DNA of 64,000 bases, from the NCBI GenBank assembly GCA_947259115.1, contig CAMYKS010000006.1, positions 1 to 64,000 on the forward strand. The letters are read 5' to 3'. The position numbers were made by a program, and so were the translations under genes. The notes beneath the pieces are model-generated. The model saw only the letters and a list, made by a program, of their open reading frames with translations. It was not told where the DNA came from and did not search any database. Shown one piece after another: positions 37,669-46,400 of the stretch (position 1 is its first letter; every line of letters starts with the position of its first letter). The stretch is from an uncultured Desulfobulbaceae bacterium. Lineage in GTDB: Bacteria; Desulfobacterota; Desulfobulbia; Desulfobulbales; BM004.

Positions 37669-39441
37669 ATGGAATACTTTAAAATCCTCAATTTTTCCAA
37701 AGAGCCCTTCTCAAATTCACCTGACCCGGAGGCTTTTTTTCAGTCACGGCAGCATGTGGGCTGTTTGCAGAAACTGGAACTTGCCATCCGCATGCGCAGG
37801 GGGCTTAATGTCGTCATCGGTGATGTCGGCACCGGAAAGACCACTTTATGCAGGCAGCTTATACGGCAGATCGGCGATGATGAAAAAATCGAATCCCATT
37901 TGATTCTTGATCCAAACTTCAGTTCAGATTCTGAATTCCTGCATGCAGTGGCCAGGATATTCCTGGGCCGCAAAGCCTCGGCCTCTGCCAGTGACTGGCA
38001 GCTGAAAGAGGAGATAAAACAGTACTTGTTCAACTGCGGCGTTGCTGAAAATAAAATTATCGTTCTGATTATTGACGAAGGCCAGAAAATCCCGGAATTC
38101 TGTCTTGAAACATTGCGGGAATTCCTCAACTATGAAACAAACGACTCTAAATTGCTGCAGATAGTAATATTTGCCCAGAAGGAATTTACCGCCAAGATTG
38201 AAGCCAGGCAGAATTTTGCCGACCGCATAAACCTGTATCACACCCTGAATCCGCTGAACTTTCAGGAAACACGAGCAATGATCCGCTACCGCCTGGATCT
38301 TGCCAGCACCGGGACCAAGGGCTCCGCCCTCTTTTCCATGCCGGCCCACTGGGTTGTATACCGAGCGACCAGGGGTTTTCCCAGAAAGATAATCAATCTC
38401 TGTCATCGTATTATCCTCGCCATGATTATCCAGAACCGTAACAGGGCTGGATTTTTCCTGGCGCTTTCCTCCGTAAAGAGAGTTTTTCCGGAACAGGTCA
38501 AGCGCTGGAAGCTTGCCGGAACCGGCATGCTTGCTGCAGCCATTGCTTTGCTGGTACTTATCAGCATCGCTCCGCAGCATATATTTTCCGCAGCGTTCCT
38601 GCACAAGCCTGAAAGGCATGGGCTGTCTCCGGTAGAGAAAATGGCTGCAGAAGCGCTCTTGACAGATGCAACCGCCAAGGAGGAGGCTGGTGCAAAAACA
38701 GAAGGGGAAGCTGGGCATAACAGCCTCGCTCCGCAGTATGTTTTTTCAACAGCCTCCATGCAACAGCCGCAAGGGAAACAGTTGGCACCAGTAGAGAAAA
38801 CGGCTGCAGGTGTGCCCTTGCCCTATTCTGCCGCCAAGGAGGAGAAGGGCGTAAAAACAGATGGGGAAATGGGGCATATCAGCATAGCAGCCGCTGCACT
38901 TGAAGAAGCGGAGAAAACAGTTGAAGGAGTTTACCTGGTCCCGGAAATTCTCGGCAAAGTCAACGTTTCCGGTGAGGAAACTCTCAGCAGGATGATCTAC
39001 CTTGTTTACGGACCGCTTTCTTCCTTTAAGGAAAAAAACATGGAGACTTTCCTCATGGCGAATCCCCAGATTCGCGATCCTGATTTACTCCAGCCGGGCG
39101 ATGTGATTACCTTCCCCGTAGTGCAGCTTGAGATGCAGTCTCTGCCTCCTGAAACCTGGCGCATAGAGCTGACCAGGAAGAACACCCTGGAAGAGGCCTA
39201 CGATGCCATGCTTCGCTATTCGAGCCTGGAAAATAAAACACGACTGTTTCCCTTGCCAAACGATACCGGTGGAATACAGTTCGTCATTGTAGTACGAAAA
39301 GGCTTTCCAAGCTGGGATGCAGCCTGGGAGGAACTACAAAGAATGCCTGCAGCTGTTACAGCAGAGGCTGATGTTGTTTCAAACCTGAGCCTGGGGCAAT
39401 CTCTATTGCAATTCGCAGGTCAACGAGAGAGCAAGGAATAA
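37669..39441 (+). CDS. mshM: MshM/ExeA-like AAA ATPase with membrane helix, repeats and LysM-like domain
   Basis: 590 residues. Residues 1-270 are an ExeA-type ATPase: FKEPFSNSPDPEAFF, Walker A VIGDVGTGKTTL, Walker B IIVLIIDEGQKIPE and an arginine-containing sensor region. A helix at about 285-303 crosses the membrane. The periplasmic part has two 53-residue tandem repeats (see 38566), then a LysM-like peptidoglycan-binding domain (ETLSRMIYLVYG to LLQPGDVITFP, about 443-484). ExeA/MshM proteins place secretins in the cell wall; the LysM-like part fits this. It directly follows the interrupted secretin. Confidence 0.85.
   Translation: MEYFKILNFSKEPFSNSPDPEAFFQSRQHVGCLQKLELAIRMRRGLNVVIGDVGTGKTTLCRQLIRQIGDDEKIESHLILDPNFSSDSEFLHAVARIFLGRKASASASDWQLKEEIKQYLFNCGVAENKIIVLIIDEGQKIPEFCLETLREFLNYETNDSKLLQIVIFAQKEFTAKIEARQNFADRINLYHTLNPLNFQETRAMIRYRLDLASTGTKGSALFSMPAHWVVYRATRGFPRKIINLCHRIILAMIIQNRNRAGFFLALSSVKRVFPEQVKRWKLAGTGMLAAAIALLVLISIAPQHIFSAAFLHKPERHGLSPVEKMAAEALLTDATAKEEAGAKTEGEAGHNSLAPQYVFSTASMQQPQGKQLAPVEKTAAGVPLPYSAAKEEKGVKTDGEMGHISIAAAALEEAEKTVEGVYLVPEILGKVNVSGEETLSRMIYLVYGPLSSFKEKNMETFLMANPQIRDPDLLQPGDVITFPVVQLEMQSLPPETWRIELTRKNTLEEAYDAMLRYSSLENKTRLFPLPNDTGGIQFVIVVRKGFPSWDAAWEELQRMPAAVTAEADVVSNLSLGQSLLQFAGQRESKE
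38566..38883. repeat. Two tandem 159-bp coding repeats in the mshM-like gene
   Basis: Copies 38566-38724 and 38725-38883 encode 53 residues each and align without gaps (IAPQHIFSAA / LAPQYVFSTA; SPVEK / APVEK; AKEE, KTEGE / KTDGE, GHNS / GHIS). An in-frame duplication that has since diverged, in the periplasmic linker. Confidence 0.9.
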
Positions 39442-39521
39442 TTTTGAAAACAGCAAAAAATAACCTCTATCCTTGCGGTGTGAATATTGCAGCCGGATTC
39501 TTCGTTTGAGGAGACTGAAAC

Positions 39522-41225
39522 TTGAAGAGAAAAAAAAGACTGGGCGAAATGCTTATTGAGGCGGGCTTGCTGAGCCGGGAACAGCTTCAGCAGGCGCTAA
39601 TTGACCAGAAACGAACAGATTTGAAGCTGGGTCAGTTTCTTGCCAGGCAGAGCATTGTCAAAGAACAGCTTATAATGGACATTGTCTCCCGCCAGCTCAA
39701 AATAGACAAGTACACTCCCAGGAGATATGCTCTTGATATTTCCACGGCAAGTCTTATTCCCGCCGATATAGCCAAGAAGTATCAGCTTGTGCCACTGATG
39801 AAAAAGGGATATCTGCTGACCATCGCAATGGTCGATCCCATGGACATCAAGGCCCTTGACACTGTCGAAGTATTGACAAACACAGAAGTTGAAGTGGTGA
39901 TCTGTTCTGAAAAGGATTTCAGCTCCCTTTTTACCACCCTGTACGGCTCATATTCCGATCTGGGCCAGGTTATAGAAAGTGTTGAGACGGATGATGTGTC
40001 AGCGGATGATGCAGAAAGGGAAGCTATTGAAGAAATAAGAGGCATGTCCCTTAAGAACCTGGCAGACGAAGCGCCGGTTATCCGCCTGGTGAATTCAATT
40101 CTTTCCCAGGCAGTATCCGAGGGGGCAAGTGACATCCATTTTTCTCCGGAAAGGCATTATGTGCAGTTGCAGTTCCGCGTTGACGGAAAGCTTCAGGATG
40201 TTCCGTCTCCGCCTAAAGCCATGTTTCTGCCCTTGATTTCCAGAATAAAAATTCTGGCAAAAATGGATATTGCCTCCTCCAGGATTCCCCAGGACGGCAG
40301 GTTCACCATCAAAATAGAAAAAAAGGAAATAAACATCCGGGCTTCAACAATGCCTACCGTCAACGGGGAGAATCTTGTTCTGCGTCTTCTGGACATGAGT
40401 GGCGGCATCTATTCCATGGAAATGCTCGGCATGGCAGATGCTGACATGCAAAAGATCCGCTCCATGATCAGGAAGCCATACGGCATGATTCTCAGCACCG
40501 GGCCGACAGGAAGCGGTAAAAGCACCAGCCTCTATGCAATATTGAAAGAGCTCTACAAACCGGAACTCAATATTATTACCCTGGAAGATCCTGTGGAGTA
40601 TAGAATGGAGAAAATCAGGCAGGCACAGCTGAATAGAAAGGCTGGAATGACCTTTGCGAGCGGCCTGCGTTCAATACTCCGCCAGGACCCTGACGTGATC
40701 ATGGTCGGGGAGATCAGGGATTCGGAAACAGCAACGATATCCGTACAGGCTGCCTTGACCGGCCACTTGGTTCTGAGTACCGTCCATACAAACGATGCGG
40801 CGGGCGCAGTGACACGACTTATCGATATGGGGTTGGAGCCGTTTCTGGTCTCGTCAGTACTGCTGGTTTCCTTTGCCCAGAGGCTCGTCAGGACCGTCTG
40901 TTCTCAATGCAAGGAATCATACCAGCCACCCGCCCTGGCCTTGGCCTCCTGGGGTCTTGATAAGATGAATGATGTCGACTTTAAGAGGGGCAAGGGCTGT
41001 TTTCATTGCAAGGACACGGGATACAGGGGGCGAACCGGCGTCTTTGAAACCCTGGTTATTGATGAAGTGGTTCAGCAGCTGACCCTGGAGAGAAGCTCTG
41101 CGCAGGAAATTGCAAGAGCCGCTGAAAAGACTGGTAGTTTCAGGCCCTTAAAGGAAGACGCAAAGCAAAAGATCATAAACGGGAAAACTACGCTGGAAGA
41201 AGCTGCATCTGCCGTGATGGTATAA
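39522..41225 (+). CDS. mshE: MshE/PilB-type pilus extension ATPase
   Basis: 567 residues. The N-terminus is a clear MshEN domain: RLGEMLIEAGLLSREQLQQAL followed by LGQFLARQ, the repeat that binds cyclic di-GMP in MshE. The motor has Walker A GPTGSGKSTSLYAI, Walker B VIMVGEIRDSETA, the His box STVHTNDAAGA and paired cysteines CSQC...CFHC for zinc. TTG 39522 is the start, with GAGGAG 8 bases upstream. It drives pilus polymerisation with the MshG-like platform encoded next. Confidence 0.95.
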   Translation: MKRKKRLGEMLIEAGLLSREQLQQALIDQKRTDLKLGQFLARQSIVKEQLIMDIVSRQLKIDKYTPRRYALDISTASLIPADIAKKYQLVPLMKKGYLLTIAMVDPMDIKALDTVEVLTNTEVEVVICSEKDFSSLFTTLYGSYSDLGQVIESVETDDVSADDAEREAIEEIRGMSLKNLADEAPVIRLVNSILSQAVSEGASDIHFSPERHYVQLQFRVDGKLQDVPSPPKAMFLPLISRIKILAKMDIASSRIPQDGRFTIKIEKKEINIRASTMPTVNGENLVLRLLDMSGGIYSMEMLGMADADMQKIRSMIRKPYGMILSTGPTGSGKSTSLYAILKELYKPELNIITLEDPVEYRMEKIRQAQLNRKAGMTFASGLRSILRQDPDVIMVGEIRDSETATISVQAALTGHLVLSTVHTNDAAGAVTRLIDMGLEPFLVSSVLLVSFAQRLVRTVCSQCKESYQPPALALASWGLDKMNDVDFKRGKGCFHCKDTGYRGRTGVFETLVIDEVVQQLTLERSSAQEIARAAEKTGSFRPLKEDAKQKIINGKTTLEEAASAVMV

Positions 41226-41246
41226 ATTCATTCTGTAGTGGAAAAA

Positions 41247-42467
41247 ATGCCTATGTACACATATACAGCCTTTGATATAAACGGCAAAACCGTCAGTGGA
41301 GAGCTGGAGGCCAACTCGCTTGAAGAGGCAACGGAAATCCTTGCCCAAAGGGATTATATCCCGGCGGAAATTACCGAGGGAACCGGTGCATCAAGGGGCC
41401 TGAACCTTGAAAACATAAAGATCGGCCTGAGCCGGGTCTCAGACCCTGACCTGATTTTGTTTACCAAGCAGCTCCGTACCATGCTCGTGGCAGGTGTTCC
41501 CATTTTAAGTCTCCTGCAGACCATGGAACAGCAGACGAGCAACCTGCGACTTAAACAGGTTATTGGGGCTATTGCAAACGATGTCCATGAAGGGTCCTCA
41601 CTCTATGAGGCCTTTAAAAAGCACCCGAAAGTTTTTTCCCCCCTGTACTACAGCATGCTTGAGGCAGGGGAGAAAAGTGGAGCACTGCCCGATGTCCTGG
41701 ACCGTATTACCTATATTATCGAGCATGAATACAAGGTCAAAACAGAAGTTCGCTCCGCCCTTCTCTACCCCGTTATTGTTGTGGTTTTTCTTGCCATAGC
41801 TTTTTTTGTCCTCCTGACCTTTGTTATTCCTAAATTTGTAAAAATATTTCTGAAAGCAGGTGTGGATCTGCCCCTGCCGACAAAGATCTGCATGGGCATG
41901 TATCAGTTTCTGGCCAACTACTGGTATATTATCCTGGGGGCCATGGCATTGCTGATAACCTTCCTGGTGTTTTACTTTAAAACAGAGCAGGGAAAATTTA
42001 TGCGTGATTCAACTTTGCTGCGCATTCCCATTTTCGGCCCACTCTTCATTAAATCTGTCATGTCCCGTTTTGCGAGCATATTTGCAATTTTACAGGCAAG
42101 CGGCGTCGGTGTTCTCGAGTCCATGAATATTCTGCAGAATGTTGTAGGTAATGTTGCTGTTTCCCGTACATTTGCAGAGGTTAAACAAAAACTGGAAGGC
42201 GGCAGGGGGATTGCCGGCCCTTTGCGTTCGGCCCAGTATTTTTCTCCCATGGTTATCAATATGGTTGCAATTGGAGAGGAGTCAGGCAACCTTGACCTCA
42301 TGCTCAGTGAAATCTCATCCCATTATGATTACGAGGTGGAGTACACCACAAAAAATTTGTCAAGCTTGCTTGGTCCCATACTTATTGTATGCCTGGCTGC
42401 CATGGTTGGTTTTTTTGCCCTTGCCATATTCCTGCCCATGTGGGATTTGACCAAGATCGTACATTAG
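41247..42467 (+). CDS. mshG: MshG/PilC-type inner-membrane platform protein
   Basis: About 406 residues. It starts with the conserved MYTYTAFDINGKTVSGELEA. Two GspF domains are each followed by membrane helices: LRTMLVAGVPILSLLQTME, LLYPVIVVVFLAIAFFVLLTFVIP, then FASIFAILQASGVGVLESMNI with VAIGEESGNLDLML, and the final helix before LPMWDLTKIVH. It couples ATPase rotation to pilin insertion. ATG 41247 is preferred to GTG 41238; ATG 41253 is also possible. Confidence 0.93.
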   Translation: MPMYTYTAFDINGKTVSGELEANSLEEATEILAQRDYIPAEITEGTGASRGLNLENIKIGLSRVSDPDLILFTKQLRTMLVAGVPILSLLQTMEQQTSNLRLKQVIGAIANDVHEGSSLYEAFKKHPKVFSPLYYSMLEAGEKSGALPDVLDRITYIIEHEYKVKTEVRSALLYPVIVVVFLAIAFFVLLTFVIPKFVKIFLKAGVDLPLPTKICMGMYQFLANYWYIILGAMALLITFLVFYFKTEQGKFMRDSTLLRIPIFGPLFIKSVMSRFASIFAILQASGVGVLESMNILQNVVGNVAVSRTFAEVKQKLEGGRGIAGPLRSAQYFSPMVINMVAIGEESGNLDLMLSEISSHYDYEVEYTTKNLSSLLGPILIVCLAAMVGFFALAIFLPMWDLTKIVH

Positions 42468-42497
42468 GCTTTTGCTTTATTCCTTCTTGTTGTGACC

Positions 42498-43844
42498 ATG
42501 GATTCTCTCCGCTACCACATAAGCCCTTATGTCATTATTCCTGTAGTTTTTGCTGGTTTTGCGACCATCGCCACCATCGTATCCTTTCGTATTACCGAGT
42601 ACTGTCTGGTGCATGAAATTGCTCCTCTCTGGCCCATATCTGGCTGGGCTCTTCTTATATCAATGGCAAGTTTCATTTGCAGCCTTCTGATCCTTCGCCT
42701 TATCCTGAGGCCGGTGGAAAAGTTTATCAGAGAGGCTGAACAGCTGCCGATCATCAGCGCATCTGCAAAAAGCAGCAGCACCTCCGGAGATGAACTGCAG
42801 CGCTTTTCACAGGTCTTTTCACAGGTGGCCGATGCCCTCGGCCATGTTAAAGCGAGGCAGTTTTTTCCCGAAATTATTGGTGAAAGTCGCACCATGCGTT
42901 CAGTTTTCAGTCAGATCCTCAAAGTGGCTCCAACAGATGCATTTCTCCTGATCTACGGAGAAAGCGGGACCGGAAAGGATTTGGTCGCCAGGAGCATTCA
43001 TGAGCATAGTGCACGCAGGCAGCTCCCTTACAGCAGGTTAAACTGCGTGGCAGTTCCGGAAAAAACCCTGGAAAGAGAACTGTTCGGGTATGAAAGTGGC
43101 GGCTCTCTCGGGCCAGTCTCCTTGAAAAAGGGCACGCTCGAAAGGACAGAGGGAGGCACCCTTTTTCTGGATGAAATTGGGGAAATGTCCATCCATACCC
43201 AAGGTAAAGTTCTGAGGTTTATCCAGCAAGGAGAATTGGAAAGGAGCGGGGGATCACGTCCCATACCCTGTAATGTCCGCATCATTGCCTCCTCGAGCAA
43301 AAACCTTGATCAGCTTGTGCAGAAAGGCAAATTCAGGGACGATCTCTATTTGCTCCTGAACCCATTTTCCATCATTCTTCCTCCTTTGCGAGACAGAAAG
43401 GAGGACATTCCCTTGCTGGTGGATTATTTCCTGTTGCATTATGGAAAAAAAATGCATGATGGCATTGAACCGCAAGAGGGGCGTCTTATTACGTCCCCTG
43501 CCTTGCAGATGCTCATGGCCCATCAATGGAGCGGTAATGTTGGTGAGCTGCAAAATATCATGGAGCGTGCCATACTCATGTCCGGGGGGGGAAGCGTAGA
43601 TGTTTTGCACCTGCCGGCCAATATAAAAAATAACACCATCTCTTCCCTGCAAGGCGCTGGACCTGGGTCCATTGATGAACAGTTGCATGAGATTGAAAAG
43701 GGGCTCATCATCGAGGCCCTGGTAAAGACCGGGGGGATCCAGGTGAAAGCAGCCGAGTTACTGGGCATTAATCAGCGCAGCCTTTGGCACAGGATAAAAA
43801 AGTACGGAATAGACGCGCAGGCATTAAAAAACTACAAAAAATGA
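42498..43844 (+). CDS. Membrane-bound NtrC-like AAA+ regulator lacking a normal GAFTGA loop
   Basis: 448 residues. Two membrane helices at about 11-30 and 50-70 bracket a very short periplasmic loop. An AAA+ domain has Walker A GESGTGKD (154-161), Walker B TLFLDEIGE and the arginine-finger region (FRDDLYLLLNPFSIILPPLRDR). It ends in a Fis-type helix-turn-helix (VKAAELLGINQRSLWHRIKKYG). Where activators have FGYEKGAFTGA, this protein reads FGYESGGSLGP (about 198-208), so sigma-54 contact may be lost or altered. It sits immediately before the pilin gene and probably controls it. GTG 42492 is an alternative start. Confidence 0.88.
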   Translation: MDSLRYHISPYVIIPVVFAGFATIATIVSFRITEYCLVHEIAPLWPISGWALLISMASFICSLLILRLILRPVEKFIREAEQLPIISASAKSSSTSGDELQRFSQVFSQVADALGHVKARQFFPEIIGESRTMRSVFSQILKVAPTDAFLLIYGESGTGKDLVARSIHEHSARRQLPYSRLNCVAVPEKTLERELFGYESGGSLGPVSLKKGTLERTEGGTLFLDEIGEMSIHTQGKVLRFIQQGELERSGGSRPIPCNVRIIASSSKNLDQLVQKGKFRDDLYLLLNPFSIILPPLRDRKEDIPLLVDYFLLHYGKKMHDGIEPQEGRLITSPALQMLMAHQWSGNVGELQNIMERAILMSGGGSVDVLHLPANIKNNTISSLQGAGPGSIDEQLHEIEKGLIIEALVKTGGIQVKAAELLGINQRSLWHRIKKYGIDAQALKNYKK

Positions 43845-43850
43845 TGATAT

Positions 43851-43946
43851 TGCATCAATATTTGTAGAAAAATACGTTTATAGTTGTTTTTATTGCATAA
43901 ATATTAAAAAAAGATTGACGTGATAGGCAATTGTATGCATAAATAT
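43851..43946 (+). promoter_or_regulatory. Pilin promoter region with three phased TGCATMAATAT repeats
   Basis: TGCATCAATAT at 43851, TGCATAAATAT at 43894 and TGCATAAATAT at 43936 are spaced 43 and 42 bases apart, close to four helical turns. TTGACG (43915) and CATAAA (43938) give a 17-base-spaced sigma-70 type promoter whose -10 lies in the third copy. No proper sigma-54 element is present. The regulator encoded just upstream is the obvious candidate to bind here. Confidence 0.45.
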
Positions 43947-44024
43947 ATGCAGCTGGTGAAGAATGTTTAACAGCTGTTTATTCAAAATGTTTTTTTAACA
44001 TACCTAAGATGAGGAGAGTGAATC

Positions 44025-44402
44025 ATGGAAAAGAAGTTACTTAAAAATGAAAAAGGCTTTACCCTAATTGAAATCATTGCCGTACTGATCATTCTGGGTA
44101 TACTTGCAGCCGTTGCTGTGCCCAAATTTCTCAGTCTGACGGAAGAAGCGGAGAGAAAGGCTCTCGAAGGTGCGGTAGCATCCGGTTTGTCAACCATTTC
44201 CCTGCTGTACGGGCAACTGGCCCTGTCAAACGGTGCTGAGCCGGCAACTGCTGCCCTGGTTACAAAGGCCAATGCCAACCCTCCCGGCAGTGATGAATTC
44301 AATTTTACCTTTACTGCAAATGGTGAGGATGTGGATGTTGCGGTGAGCTGGCAGGACGCAGCCAGGACGTCCACTGACAGCGGCACCTGGGTAAAACCGT
44401 AG
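44025..44402 (+). CDS. Type IV major pilin, MshA-like
   Basis: 125 residues. Type III prepilin signal: a short positive leader ending KG11, then FTLIEIIAVLIILGILAAVAVPKF with glutamate at mature position 5, and the usual continuation SLTEEAERKAL. The C-terminal region is small, has no cysteine pair, and ends SWQDAARTSTDSGTWVKP. It has an optimal GAGGAG ribosome site and its own terminator, so it is likely the most abundant product of the locus. A prepilin peptidase is not in the window. Confidence 0.93.
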   Translation: MEKKLLKNEKGFTLIEIIAVLIILGILAAVAVPKFLSLTEEAERKALEGAVASGLSTISLLYGQLALSNGAEPATAALVTKANANPPGSDEFNFTFTANGEDVDVAVSWQDAARTSTDSGTWVKP

Positions 44403-44430
44403 CATTTTTCGTAAATTCAGATGTATCATC

Positions 44431-44460
44431 GAGCCCGTCCCTGTGACGGGCTCTTTTTTA
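44431..44460 (+). terminator. Rho-independent terminator of the pilin gene
   Basis: GAGCCCGTC pairs with GACGGGCTC over a 5-base loop, followed by TTTTTTATT. It touches the 3' end of the converging glycosyltransferase gene. Confidence 0.95.
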
Positions 44461-46206
44461 TTGTTCTGTTGGAGGGTTTTGCCGTGGAGCATCCAGGCTT
44501 TTTTCGATATCAGACAGGAGTCCATGCAGTTCATCTCTCTCCGGAGCGGCAGCAAGCGCCTGCTCGACAAAAAAACGCGCCTTGCTGTGGTTACCCATGG
44601 CATGCAGGGCAAGGGAAAGTCCATAGAGCGTACGCAGTGTGGGCTGAACCTGTATCCTGCTGCTTTCCAGAAGATGCTTCAGGGCCAACTCGAATTTCCC
44701 CTTCTTGAGATAGAAAAAAGCGATATTTTCATGGTAGATGGCAGGCATCTTCCGTGTATCACCGTTGTTAAGCCAAATTGCCAGGGAAAACTGTTCATAG
44801 GCCTGCATATCATATCCCCGGTTCCATAAATATGTGCCGAGATTATTGCGCGGCCTGCTGAGACCGGGCGCTTTGCCAATGGTGTGCAACCAGAACAGGT
44901 ACTCATCATTGAATATGCGGTTGCGGGCAAAGGTCGTGTGGGACTGGGCCGCCAGCAGAAACGTAAAAACAAAGGCCATGAGGTATTGGATTGATTTCCT
45001 GTAGGAGAAATAGTCAATGACGGTAACGATCAGCAGGGAGGGAATAACGAAAAAAAGCAGCGAGGGCAGGTAGTTTCTATGTTCATAGACAAGTTCAAGG
45101 GGAATTACCGAACCCTCGATAATGTGGTTGATAAAAAAGAAAACGATGCAGTATCCAAGCAGCGGACGGCGGCGGCCGAGGACCAGACCAACGATAATGA
45201 ACCCCGTCACCGTAATAATAGCAGGCAGGGTTGACCAGGGAGTGAACAGGTCTGTTGATATTTGCATATCATGAAACATTGTCAGCCTTGATTCCAGAGG
45301 GTATAGCAGCAGGCCAACATACTTGAGCAGTACCCGCGGCTGGGTGAGAAGCCTCTCGTTAAGAGAGAAAGGCCGGTTCTCATAACCGCTGAGGAGGGAC
45401 CCTGTCTGACAGTATATGATTGCCAGGACCCCCAAAACAATGAGTGGCAGGGCAAGGATTTTCAGGTTTTTTTTAAGGCCGGCAGGGGTAACTCCCTGAA
45501 GAAGAAAGAGGTCGAAAAGCCAGAGACTGACGGGCAGCATGGCTCCGTTTTCTTTACTGGCAAGTGCCAAGATCCCACTGAGGCCGGAACAAATGAAGAA
45601 AAAAATTCTGCTGTTGCGGGCAGTTGCTATTCGTGCCTTCAGGTAGAAGTACATTGCCATTATTGAAAAGAGCGCAGCCAGTATGGCCATGCGCTGCACT
45701 ATATAGGTAACGGCCGAAACCTGGATGGGATGGGTGGCCCAGAAAAAAACAGACAGAAGCGCTATGGCATAGGCGCTATCACGATATCGCTCCTGCAGAA
45801 CAGGAAGGCGTAATGTGTTGTATAGAAAGAGAAAAAGGAAAACCCCGGTGAGATAGTGAATGATGAAATTTACTAAATGATAGCCAAAAACCTCATAGCC
45901 TCCCACCAGATAGTTCAATCCGAAGGTAAGATAGGAAAGGGGCCTGGAAATGTGTGTGCGGCTGCTGTCCCTGCCGTAAAAAGTCCGGCTGACATCGTCC
46001 CAGTTGAGAGAAGTTATCTCTATGTTTTGATTGGAAAGAACATTATTGTTGTCATCAAAAAGCCATTGGACGCTAAAGCTGTTGCTGTAAATGGTTCCAA
46101 GTATGACAAGGAGGCAGGCAAAGGCGAAGACGTAGTGGCTGGGGACCGCAGCGTCCGACTTTGCATCCCGGTTAGATTTTATTTTTTTAGCAACCGTGAA
46201 AGCCAT
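44458..46206 (-). CDS. GT-C membrane glycosyltransferase with TPR tail (TMTC/PMT-like)
   Basis: 582 residues. About ten to eleven hydrophobic helices, with an acidic motif in the first external loop (WLFDDNNNVLSN) and SRPLSYLTFGLNYLVGG, both typical of TMTC/DUF1736-type O-mannosyl transferases. The last 150 residues are TPR-like helical pairs (AYEQFSLAIWLNN, FYLKKGKFELALKHLLESS, ALHAMGNHSKARFFVEQAL). It probably transfers a lipid-linked sugar to an exported protein. It converges on the pilin gene inside the pilus locus, so pilin glycosylation is a reasonable guess. ATG 46206; weak ribosome site. Confidence 0.82.
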   Translation of the reverse strand: MAFTVAKKIKSNRDAKSDAAVPSHYVFAFACLLVILGTIYSNSFSVQWLFDDNNNVLSNQNIEITSLNWDDVSRTFYGRDSSRTHISRPLSYLTFGLNYLVGGYEVFGYHLVNFIIHYLTGVFLFLFLYNTLRLPVLQERYRDSAYAIALLSVFFWATHPIQVSAVTYIVQRMAILAALFSIMAMYFYLKARIATARNSRIFFFICSGLSGILALASKENGAMLPVSLWLFDLFLLQGVTPAGLKKNLKILALPLIVLGVLAIIYCQTGSLLSGYENRPFSLNERLLTQPRVLLKYVGLLLYPLESRLTMFHDMQISTDLFTPWSTLPAIITVTGFIIVGLVLGRRRPLLGYCIVFFFINHIIEGSVIPLELVYEHRNYLPSLLFFVIPSLLIVTVIDYFSYRKSIQYLMAFVFTFLLAAQSHTTFARNRIFNDEYLFWLHTIGKAPGLSRPRNNLGTYLWNRGYDMQAYEQFSLAIWLNNGDTRKMPAIYHENIAFFYLKKGKFELALKHLLESSRIQVQPTLRTLYGLSLALHAMGNHSKARFFVEQALAAAPERDELHGLLSDIEKSLDAPRQNPPTEQ

Positions 46207-46400
46207 ATTTGAATTATATTAATAAACAGCGAAGAAATTTGTTATTATTAGCGGGGTAAGAAATTCCTTTCCACAACAAGGGAAGGTATTCCGACCGTAG
46301 GATGTAAATGCAGTTCTGACAAATATCTTGAGGCCCCAAACAGACAAAGCCCTGTCATAGTAATAGCCGGATTCACATTTCGCTTCAAAAAAACAAAGTA

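Noticed and set aside
43926-43938. Sigma-54 promoter before the pilin gene
   Set aside because: GG and GC elements are separated by 9 bases instead of the required 10, and the surrounding consensus is poor.
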